64,000 bases of DNA, from NCBI RefSeq assembly GCF_010731715.1, contig NZ_AP022587.1, positions 5,270,001 through 5,334,000 on the forward strand. Direction: 5' to 3'. A program made the translations under genes and the position numbers. Source of the DNA: Mycobacterium stomatepiae (GTDB lineage: Bacteria > Actinomycetota > Actinomycetes > Mycobacteriales > Mycobacteriaceae). This document shows, one piece after another, positions 24,723-32,138 of this stretch (position 1 is the stretch's first letter; each line of letters starts with the position of its first letter). The notes under the pieces were generated by a model. The model did not search any database, was not told where the DNA came from, and worked only from the letters and a program-made list of their open reading frames with translations.

Positions 24723-25904
24723 CTAGGTGGCCCGAAGGTCACGAGGTGCTCGCGGCATGCCCAATCCCGCCATGGCGATGATGTCACGCTGAATTTCGTT
24801 GGCCCCGCCCCCGAACGTGTTGATGACCGCAAACCGGTACGCGGATTCCAGCGCCCCGCGCAACGGCGCGTCGTTGCCCCGGCGTAATCCGTTGTGGTCC
24901 AGCACTTCCAGTAATTGCCGGGCGACCTGTTGGGTGAGTTCGGTGCCGAACACCTTGGCCGCCGAAGCCTCGCCCATGTTGAGTACGCCCTTGGTCATCG
25001 CCGCATTGACCCGCATGTTGACCAATTTGTACGCGGCGACCTGCGCTTCGACCCGGGCCAGGGTCAACCGAACCCACGGCTGGTCGATGACGCGCCCGCC
25101 GTCGAGCTCGGTGCTACGAGCCCAGTCCAGTGTCTTCTCGAACAACGGCTCGAGCGCTCCGAGATTGCCCAGCGCCGCGCGCTCGAAGTTCAACTGCGTA
25201 GTGATCAGCTGCCAGCCTTCGTTCTCGCCGCCGACCAGGGCGCTTGCCGGGACCCGCACGTTGTCGTAGAACGTGTAGAAGGTGGAGATGCCCGGCATGG
25301 TGTGCAGCGGTTGCCACGAGAAACCGGGCGACGATGTCGGCACGATGAGAATCGAAATCCCCTTGTGCTTCTTCGCGTTCGGATCAGTGCGGGCGGCCAG
25401 CCAGATGTAGTCGGCGTACGCGGCGCCGCTGGTGAACATCTTCTGCCCGTTGATCACGTAATCGTCTCCGTCGCGCACCGCGGTGGTGCGTATTGACGCC
25501 AGGTCGCTGCCGGCCCCGGGCTCGGAATACCCGATCGCGAACTCGACGCTGCCGTCGAGAATCGACGGCAGAAACTTCTGCCTCTGTTCCTCGGTGCCGC
25601 ACTGCATCAGTGTCGGCCCGACCGTGTTGAGTGTCACCAGCGGTATCGGAGCGTCGACCCGGCGCGCCTCCTCGGAGAAGATGAACTGTTCGATCGCCGA
25701 GAAGCCGCGTCCACCATACTCTTTGGGCCAGCCGACGCCGAGCAGATCGGCTGCCGCAAGGGCGCGCACGCATTCCCGCACTTCCGGTCCGCCCTCGACG
25801 CGGTCCTTGATCGCTTCGGTGCGCTCGGGTGTCATCACCTGTTCCAGCGTCCTGCGGATCTCGGCGCGCAACCGCTCCTGCTCGGCGGTGTACTCCAGTT
25901 GCAT
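24723..25904 (-). CDS. Acyl-CoA dehydrogenase (FadE29-like)
   Basis: 393-residue FAD acyl-CoA dehydrogenase: 'MQLEYTAEQERLRAEIRRTL', 'GVGWPKEYGGRGFSAIEQFI', 'FAIGYSEPGAGSDLASIRTT' and the C-terminal 'FGGGANEIQRDIIAMAGLGM'. This is the full-length type that supplies most of the FAD site in the FadE28-FadE29 heterotetramer. It lies 3 bp downstream of the P450 stop and 20 bp upstream of the MaoC gene. It probably introduces a double bond next to the CoA ester of a branched side chain; the exact substrate is not known. Confidence 0.85.
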   Translation of the reverse strand: MQLEYTAEQERLRAEIRRTLEQVMTPERTEAIKDRVEGGPEVRECVRALAAADLLGVGWPKEYGGRGFSAIEQFIFSEEARRVDAPIPLVTLNTVGPTLMQCGTEEQRQKFLPSILDGSVEFAIGYSEPGAGSDLASIRTTAVRDGDDYVINGQKMFTSGAAYADYIWLAARTDPNAKKHKGISILIVPTSSPGFSWQPLHTMPGISTFYTFYDNVRVPASALVGGENEGWQLITTQLNFERAALGNLGALEPLFEKTLDWARSTELDGGRVIDQPWVRLTLARVEAQVAAYKLVNMRVNAAMTKGVLNMGEASAAKVFGTELTQQVARQLLEVLDHNGLRRGNDAPLRGALESAYRFAVINTFGGGANEIQRDIIAMAGLGMPRAPRDLRAT

Positions 25905-25907
25905 TGC

Positions 25908-27152
25908 TCAGCCGCCCGTCCCGAGACGCACCGGCATGCGTTTCACCCCGGGCACCATCGTGGCCCGCATCCGGTCCACGCCCCCCACCAGTTCGAGCGT
26001 CGGGAAGCGCCGCAGCAGTTCGTCGAACATGGCCGTGGCCTCCAGGCGCGCCAACTGCGCACCGATACAAGAATGTTCACCGCAACCGAACGCGATGTGT
26101 GGGTTCGGATGCCGGGTCACCTTGAATTCCTCGGAGTCGGGACCAAATACGTCCTCGTCCCGATTCGCCGACCCGTACAGCATCACCACCACCTCGCCGG
26201 CACGGATCCGCTGACCGCGAATCTCGACGTCGGCGGTGGCGGTGCGGGCCATATGAACCACCGGGCTGTTCCAGCGCAACATCTCCTCGACGGCCGCCGG
26301 GATCAGCGCCCGGTCCGCGACCAGCAGACGGCGCTGGTCGGGATGGGCGATCAGCGCGAGCGTGCCGAGCGCGATCAGATTGCGGGTGGTTTCGTTACCG
26401 GCGACCAGCAGCAGGAAGGCGAAGTTGAGCAGGTCCTCGTCGGTGAGCCGTTCGTCGTCGATCTCGGCGTCGGCCAACACCGACAGCAGATCGTCGCGCG
26501 GTTGGCTGCGCCGGGCGGCGATCAATTGCTGGAAGTACTCGTAGAGTTGCCCGGCCGCCACCAACGGGTCGAGCTCGATTTCCGGATCGGCCGTTCCGGT
26601 GGCCGCATCCGACCAGGCCCGGAATTGTTCCCAGTCGTCGGGCGGGGCGCCGATCAATTCGGCGATCATCCGGGTGGGTAGGGGGGCGGCGATCTGTTCG
26701 GCGAACTCGTGGACCGAACCCGGCTCGATGCCGTCGAGAATGCCCCCCACGATCTCGCGAATCTTCGGCTCGAGCACCGACACTCGGCGCCGGGTGAAGC
26801 CCGCGTTGATCAGCTTGCGCAGCTGCCGGTGCCGCGGCGGATCGGTGAAGATCAGACTTCCCTGCTGCACCGGGTTGGGCATGTTCGGATCGGGGATGGT
26901 GATGCCCTGGGTGGAGGTGAAAAGTGCCGGGTTGCTCGACACGAAGCGGATGTCCTCGTACTTGAGCAGCGCCCAGAAGTTGGTGACGTCGTTCCAGCAC
27001 ACCGGCGCGCTGGCGCGCAGTTCGCGGTAGACCGGGTAGGGATCGCCGGCATAGAAGTCGGGGGAGTGCAGTGGAAAACTCGGCGAGCGCAGCGGGGGAT
27101 GAGTCTGCACGGCCGGCCTCCTTGGCGCATCGGCGGGATCGCTATCCGACAT
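25908..27152 (-). CDS. Cytochrome P450, first gene of the igr-like operon
   Basis: 414-residue soluble P450. The I-helix motif is 'LLLVAGNETTRN', the ExxR motif 'EMLRW', and the haem loop 'FGCGEHSCIGAQLARL' with the axial Cys. It occupies the place of CYP125 in the igr operon but differs clearly from CYP125 and CYP142 as I remember them, so I give no CYP number. A terminal hydroxylation of the same side chain that the following enzymes degrade is the simplest role. ATG 27152; the promoter lies in the 170-bp divergent region shared with the aldehyde dehydrogenase. A 3' remnant of a related P450 is at 31035-31160. Confidence 0.88.
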   Translation of the reverse strand: MSDSDPADAPRRPAVQTHPPLRSPSFPLHSPDFYAGDPYPVYRELRASAPVCWNDVTNFWALLKYEDIRFVSSNPALFTSTQGITIPDPNMPNPVQQGSLIFTDPPRHRQLRKLINAGFTRRRVSVLEPKIREIVGGILDGIEPGSVHEFAEQIAAPLPTRMIAELIGAPPDDWEQFRAWSDAATGTADPEIELDPLVAAGQLYEYFQQLIAARRSQPRDDLLSVLADAEIDDERLTDEDLLNFAFLLLVAGNETTRNLIALGTLALIAHPDQRRLLVADRALIPAAVEEMLRWNSPVVHMARTATADVEIRGQRIRAGEVVVMLYGSANRDEDVFGPDSEEFKVTRHPNPHIAFGCGEHSCIGAQLARLEATAMFDELLRRFPTLELVGGVDRMRATMVPGVKRMPVRLGTGG

Positions 27153-27251
27153 ATCGCCGCAATGTGTCCTGCGACGTTGTGTCTACTCCGGGCTGACCGA
27201 CGCTGTCAATACGTCCGTAACACGCTGAAATGGCCCGGAATTCACGAGATT

Positions 27252-27267
27252 GGTGATTGACGTCACA
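27252..27267. promoter_or_regulatory. CRP-like site in the P450 / aldehyde dehydrogenase divergent promoter
   Basis: Sequence GGTGATTGACGTCACA fits the cAMP-receptor-protein pattern TGTGA-N6-TCACA in 9 of 10 fixed positions. It also contains TTGACG (27257-27262), which may act as a -35 element for the rightward gene. Ten bases further on there is a perfect 10-bp palindrome, GGTGTACACC (27276-27285), and on the P450 side TACG-TC-CGTA (27210-27219). Together these look like a control region for both operons. Assignments rest on pattern only. Confidence 0.45.
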
Positions 27268-27322
27268 GGTCCATGGGTGTACACCGGGTGTTTAGATGAC
27301 CGACTGCTGGGTGAGGATGCAG

Positions 27323-28792
27323 ATGACCGAGCTACAAACTCCGAAAACTCTTGTCAACACCTATCAGCTCTACATCGACGGCAACTGGGTCGAGCCGGCC
27401 GACGGTCGCTATGACGACATCTCGCCGGCGAGTGAGCAGGTCATCGCCACCGCACCGGACGCCGGCGTCGCGCAGGTCGGCGACGCGATCGCGGCAGCGC
27501 GGCGTGCCTTCGACCGCGGACCGTGGGGCACGACGAGCGCAGCGCAGCGTGCCGGCTGTCTGCGTCAGCTCGGCGATGCGCTGATGAAACACGCCGACGA
27601 CTTCTTCGCGCTGTCTCAGGTGGAGTGGGGCTGCGTAGCGAACGAGCGCGTCATGCAGATCGACGGCGCCGGGTTCATGTCGATGTATGCCGCGCAGCTC
27701 GCCACCGAGCTGGCCGACCAAGAGGTCGCCGGGATGGGCGCGGGAACGACCGTACTGCGCCACGAACCGCTGGGCGTGGTGTCGGTGCTGACGCCGTGGA
27801 ATTTCCCGCACTGTCTCAACGTCATGAAGTTGAATCACGCCCTCGCCGCGGGAAACACCGTGGTGCTCAAGCCTTCACCGCTGACGCCGCTGGCCGGGCT
27901 TGCATTGGCGCGCATCATCGACGAATACACCGACATACCACCGGGTGTCGTCAACGTGGTTACGCCCTCGGGCGTCGAGGCGGCCAAGCTGCTCACCACC
28001 GACCCGCGTATCGACATGGTCAGCTTCACCGGCAGCTCGGTGGTCGGCCGTCAGGTCATGTCCGCCGCCGGGGACACGATGAAGAGGATCCTGCTGGAGC
28101 TGGGCGGCAAGTCGGCGAGCATCGTCCTGGACGACACCGAGATCACCGACGACATGTTGCAACGGATGCTGTTCGACGGCTGCTCGCTGCACGCCGGGCA
28201 GGCCTGCATCCTGCACAGCCGGCTGTTGCTTCCCGATTCGCTGCACGACGAGGTCGTCGACCGGCTCGCCGCATTGGCCCGCGGGGTCAAGGTCGGCGAC
28301 CCCGCTGATCCCGAGGTGCAGATGGGTCCGCTGATCAGCTCGGCGCAGCGGGACCGGGTCGAGGCGCACGTCATCGGCGCGCTCAACGACGGCGCCACGT
28401 TGGTGGCGGGCGGCCGTCGCCCGCCGGGACTGCACTCCGGCTTCTATTTCGAGCCGACGATTCTGACCGGCGTCGAGCCGAATTCGACTATCGCGCAAGA
28501 GGAAGTGCTCGGTCCGGTGATGACGGTGCTGCGCTACCGCGACGACGAGGACGCCGTCGCGATCGCGAACAACTCGCAGTACGGACTTTCCGGCGCGGTG
28601 TGGGGCGGCGACGTGGATCGTGCCGTCGGTGTTGCGCGCCGCATCCGGACCGGGCAGGTCGCCGTCAACGGCTGCAGTCCGGGAGGCGCACCGTTCGGCG
28701 GCTTCAAACTGAGCGGACTGGGCCGCGAGGGCGGTGGCATCGGCGGGATACACCAGTACATGGAGCAGATGGCCATCGGGGTTCCCGCGTGA
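27323..28792 (+). CDS. NAD-dependent aldehyde dehydrogenase
   Basis: 489 residues, usual length for the family. 'VLTPWNFPHCLNVMKLNHAL', 'FTGSSVVGRQVMSAAG', the Glu in 'LLELGGKSASIVLDD' and the catalytic Cys in 'LHAGQACILHSRLLLP' are all present, as is 'EEVLGPVMTVLRY'. I choose ATG 27323, with GAGG 6 bp upstream; ATGs at 27296 and 27317 are in frame. The stop overlaps the CoA-transferase GTG (GTGA), so an aldehyde produced by the divergent P450 could be oxidised and then activated to a CoA ester. Substrate is inferred from context. Confidence 0.88.
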   Translation: MTELQTPKTLVNTYQLYIDGNWVEPADGRYDDISPASEQVIATAPDAGVAQVGDAIAAARRAFDRGPWGTTSAAQRAGCLRQLGDALMKHADDFFALSQVEWGCVANERVMQIDGAGFMSMYAAQLATELADQEVAGMGAGTTVLRHEPLGVVSVLTPWNFPHCLNVMKLNHALAAGNTVVLKPSPLTPLAGLALARIIDEYTDIPPGVVNVVTPSGVEAAKLLTTDPRIDMVSFTGSSVVGRQVMSAAGDTMKRILLELGGKSASIVLDDTEITDDMLQRMLFDGCSLHAGQACILHSRLLLPDSLHDEVVDRLAALARGVKVGDPADPEVQMGPLISSAQRDRVEAHVIGALNDGATLVAGGRRPPGLHSGFYFEPTILTGVEPNSTIAQEEVLGPVMTVLRYRDDEDAVAIANNSQYGLSGAVWGGDVDRAVGVARRIRTGQVAVNGCSPGGAPFGGFKLSGLGREGGGIGGIHQYMEQMAIGVPA

Positions 28793-31038
28793 CGGAACCC
28801 CTTGCCGGGCTCCATGTCGTCGAAATCGCAACCGAAATCTCAGGCCCCTACGCGGGGAAGCTGTTTGTCGACCTCGGGGCCGAGGTCGACAAGATCGAGC
28901 CGCCCGGCGGAGACCCGCTGCGCCGGTGGGGGCCGTTTCCGGGTGGAGCGGTCGACCCGCGTCGCTGCGGTTTGTTCGAGTACCTCAATGCCGGCAAACG
29001 AATCGCCGCTCCGGCGGACGCTCGCGACCTGATCGCGCAGGCCGACGTGCTCGTCGAAAACCTTGCGCCAGGAACCCTGGACGGCTGGGGGTTCGACATC
29101 GACAGCCTGGCCAAGCTCAATCCAAACCTGGTGCTGCTCCGGATATCCCACTTCGGGCAGTCCGGCCCGTGGCGGGATCGGCACACCGCGCCGCTGACCC
29201 TGCAGGCCGCGTCGGGCTGGGTCGGCCCGCGGGATCCCGACCGCCCTCCGGTGCAGGTGGGCGCCCGGATCGCCGAGTACGTCGCGGGTGCCTACGGCGC
29301 GCTGGGCGCCTTGACGGCGTTACGCCTCACGGGCCGGCGTGGCGAGGTCGTCGAAGTTGATGTCTCCGAATCGGAGTCGCTGTTGTCGACGTTGCCCTAT
29401 CCGATGCTCATGGCGCGCAAGATGCGAAGTCTCGGGTTGCCCGCCAACGCACGGGGTGCACCCATGCTGGGCGTGGTCCGCGCGGCCGACGGCTGGGTGG
29501 GAATCAACTGTCTCGCGGGTCAACACTGGCTCGACGTGTGCGCGATGCTCGGCCTGCCCGAGTTCGCCGAGCAGCAGATCGCGATCATGTTGGGCGGCCC
29601 CGAGCGCGCCGAATTCTATGCGCGGGCAGAGCCGTTGCTCGCCGAGCAGACCGTCGCCGAAATCGTCGAACTGAGCCAGGCGCTGCGGATTCCGGCCGCC
29701 CCGGTCAACGACGGCGCCACCGTGCTGGACTGCCCGCAGTACGCCGCGCGCGGGTTCTTCGTCGAAGGCGGTGGCGCCGGGTGGTCCTTCCGCAAGCCCC
29801 GTTCCCCGCTCCGCTTCACCACGTCGGCGTGCTCAGCGTCACGGCGAAGTCTCGATCGAGACATCGCGCCGCGCCCCAATGAGTTGCCCTTCGCGGGACT
29901 CAAAGTGCTTGACCTGACTACCTTTTGGGCCGGGGCCTATCTGACTTGCTACCTGGGCGCCTTCGGCGCCGACATCGTCAAGATCGAATCCATCCAACGG
30001 CCCGACGGTTTTCGCTACTCGGGTGCCTTCCCGTTCGAGGGCGACGACTGGTACGAGCGCAGCGCGCTGTGGCAGGCCACCAACCTCAACAAGCGAGACC
30101 TCACGCTCGATCTGACCTCGCAGCGCGGCCTGGACATCGCGCGCCGGCTTGCCGCGCAGGCCGACGTGGTGGTGGAGAACTTCTCACCGCGAGTGGTGGA
30201 GCAGTTCGGCCTGGATTACGAGTCGCTGGTGGCGCTGAAGCCCGACGTGATCGGAGTCCGGATGCCAGGTTTCGGCTTGCACGGTCCTTGGCGCGACTAC
30301 GTCGGCTGGGCGCTGAACTTCGAGCAGACCGCCGGGATGTCGGCGGCCACCGGCTACGCCGACGGGCCGCCATGCAATCCGCAGGGACCCGCCGATCCCG
30401 TCGTCGGCGTGCACGCCGGTGTCGCTCTGCTGGCCGCACTCGAGCACCGGCGCCGCACCGGGGTGGGCCGGCTGATCGAGGTCGCCCAGATCGAGGTCGC
30501 CGCGTGCGTGACGGCCGAGCCGGTGATCGAGTACACGATGAACGGGGTCGTCTCATCGCGGCAAGGCAACCGCCAGCGCGGCTATCTGCAGGGCGTCTAC
30601 CCGACCGCCGAGGACGGCGCCTGGGTGGCGGTGTCGCTGCCCGACGACGGGGGCCTCGACCACGACGTGTTCGACGAGTTGGTCGCCGCTTGGACCCGGA
30701 CGCAGTGTCCTAAGGACATCGTCGAAACCCTTCGTGCGCAGGGCATTCCGGCCGAGCGGGTGATCGCCGGTGAACAGATGTATGACCGCGAGTTCATCGG
30801 GGCGCAGCTCGACGCGCGCGGGTTCTACGAAGAGTTCGAACATCCGATCACCGGCTCGCACCGCTATCCCGGCTGGCCGTTTCGGATCAGCCTCGGGCCG
30901 GATCGCCACCACCGCAGCGCGCCGCCCACCCTCGGGCAGCACAACGACGAGATCCTGCGGGCGCTGGGTCTGTCCGACGACGAGGTGGCCGAGCTGCGCG
31001 CCCAGCGGGTGATCGGCGAGCGGGTGCGGGGCGCCTAG
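28789..31038 (+). CDS. CaiB/BaiF-type CoA-transferase, tandem two-domain form
   Basis: 749 residues made of two family III CoA-transferase domains. The first begins 'PLAGLHVVEIATEISGPYAG' and has 'DVLVENLAPGTLDGWGF'; the second begins near residue 367 with 'LPFAGLKVLDLTTFWAGAYL' and has 'DVVVENFSPRVVEQFGLDYE'. Each domain carries the Asp-containing active-site region in part; which one is catalytic is unclear. Family III enzymes move CoA between acids without ATP. GTG 28789 overlaps the aldehyde dehydrogenase stop. The stop abuts a P450 remnant on the other strand. Substrate unknown. Confidence 0.85.
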   Translation: MTEPLAGLHVVEIATEISGPYAGKLFVDLGAEVDKIEPPGGDPLRRWGPFPGGAVDPRRCGLFEYLNAGKRIAAPADARDLIAQADVLVENLAPGTLDGWGFDIDSLAKLNPNLVLLRISHFGQSGPWRDRHTAPLTLQAASGWVGPRDPDRPPVQVGARIAEYVAGAYGALGALTALRLTGRRGEVVEVDVSESESLLSTLPYPMLMARKMRSLGLPANARGAPMLGVVRAADGWVGINCLAGQHWLDVCAMLGLPEFAEQQIAIMLGGPERAEFYARAEPLLAEQTVAEIVELSQALRIPAAPVNDGATVLDCPQYAARGFFVEGGGAGWSFRKPRSPLRFTTSACSASRRSLDRDIAPRPNELPFAGLKVLDLTTFWAGAYLTCYLGAFGADIVKIESIQRPDGFRYSGAFPFEGDDWYERSALWQATNLNKRDLTLDLTSQRGLDIARRLAAQADVVVENFSPRVVEQFGLDYESLVALKPDVIGVRMPGFGLHGPWRDYVGWALNFEQTAGMSAATGYADGPPCNPQGPADPVVGVHAGVALLAALEHRRRTGVGRLIEVAQIEVAACVTAEPVIEYTMNGVVSSRQGNRQRGYLQGVYPTAEDGAWVAVSLPDDGGLDHDVFDELVAAWTRTQCPKDIVETLRAQGIPAERVIAGEQMYDREFIGAQLDARGFYEEFEHPITGSHRYPGWPFRISLGPDRHHRSAPPTLGQHNDEILRALGLSDDEVAELRAQRVIGERVRGA

Positions 31039-31160
31039 CTGCCGAATCGCACCGGCATCCGGGTCACCAGGGGCGGCATGCTGGCCGGCATCCGGTCCAC
31101 CGCACCGGCCAGCTCACATCGGGGATACGGATCGCCGCCAGGGCCTCCGGGTGAGCCTTT
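31035..31160 (-). pseudogene. 3' remnant of a cytochrome P450
   Basis: On the minus strand the segment ending at TAG (31035-31037) reads 'ELAGAVDRMPASMPPLVTRM' then 'PVRFGS', matching the C-terminus of the P450 at 25908 ('ELVGGVDRMRATMVPGVKRM', 'PVRLGT'). Upstream, 'EALAAIR' fits the preceding helix but in another frame, so decay has begun. Nothing of the rest of the P450 remains. It closes the right edge of the accessory island, next to the conserved hydrolase gene. Confidence 0.7.
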
Positions 31161-31193
31161 GGTAAACGGTTCGTCACATGCCAAGCTGCTGAC

Positions 31194-32102
31194 ATGGTGT
31201 TCGAAATCGCCCGCCCAAAGCTAGAGGGAAACGTCGCGGTCGGCGAGGACCGTCAAATCGGGTTCGCGGAATTCGGTGACCCGCAGGGCCGGGCGGTGTT
31301 CTGGCTGCACGGCACACCGGGCGCCCGGCGGCAGATTCCGACCGAGGCCCGCGTCTACGCCGAAGACCACGGGATCCGGTTGATCGGCCTGGACCGCCCC
31401 GGAATCGGATCCTCGACACCGCACCGCTACCAGAACATCGCCGCCTTCGCCGACGACCTGCGCACGATCGCCGACATTCTCGGCATCGACAAGATGGCCG
31501 TCATCGGCCTGTCCGGCGGCGGTCCGTACACCCTCGCGTCGGCCGCGCGGTTGCCAGATCGGGTGGTGGCGGCCGGGATTCTCGGCGGCGTCGCGCCGTT
31601 TCTCGGCGACGAAGGGATCACCAGCGGCCTGATGAACCTGGGCAAGCGGGTGGCGCCGCTGTTGCGCCTGGGCGGTGACCCGTTGCGGATCGGCGCCAGC
31701 CTGCTGGTCCGGTCGATCCGCCCGGTCGCGAACACCGCGCTGTTTCTGTACGCCGCGATTTCGCCCGAAGGCGACCGACGGCTACTGACCCGGCCCGAGT
31801 TCGGCGCCATGTTCCTCGACGATCTCCTCAACGGCAGCCGCAAGCAGCTGGCGGCGCCGTTCAACGACGTCGTCCTGTTCACCCAGGACTGGGGATTCCG
31901 GCTCGACGAGGTCACGGTCCCGGTCCGCTGGTGGCATGGCGACAGCGACCACATCGTGCCCTTTGCCCACGGTGAGCACGTGGTGGCCAAGCTGGCTGAC
32001 TGCGAACTGATCGTCCTGCCGGGCGAAAGCCACCTCGCCGGGTTGGGCCGTGGCGAAGAGATCCTGTCCACCCTGATGAAAATTTGGGATGAACAGGCCT
32101 GA
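31194..32102 (+). CDS. Alpha/beta-fold hydrolase (Rv1191 type)
   Basis: 302 residues. 'VFWLHGTPGARRQIPTE' is the oxyanion strand-loop, 'MAVIGLSGGGPYTLASAARL' the nucleophile elbow with Ser in GLSGGG, 'VRWWHGDSDHIVP' the acid loop, and 'LPGESHLAGLG' the catalytic His. Size and place before fadD36 fit Rv1191. No signal peptide, so it is cytosolic. ATG 31194 has no clear ribosome site in the short leader. Natural substrate unknown. Confidence 0.85.
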   Translation: MVFEIARPKLEGNVAVGEDRQIGFAEFGDPQGRAVFWLHGTPGARRQIPTEARVYAEDHGIRLIGLDRPGIGSSTPHRYQNIAAFADDLRTIADILGIDKMAVIGLSGGGPYTLASAARLPDRVVAAGILGGVAPFLGDEGITSGLMNLGKRVAPLLRLGGDPLRIGASLLVRSIRPVANTALFLYAAISPEGDRRLLTRPEFGAMFLDDLLNGSRKQLAAPFNDVVLFTQDWGFRLDEVTVPVRWWHGDSDHIVPFAHGEHVVAKLADCELIVLPGESHLAGLGRGEEILSTLMKIWDEQA

Positions 32103-32138
32103 CGTCACCTCCCCGACGACTGTCGGTAGCCTGCTGAA

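Noticed and set aside
25908..27152. Naming the P450 CYP125 or CYP142
   Set aside because: Its N-terminus and haem loop differ from both as I recall them; the position in the operon alone does not justify the name.
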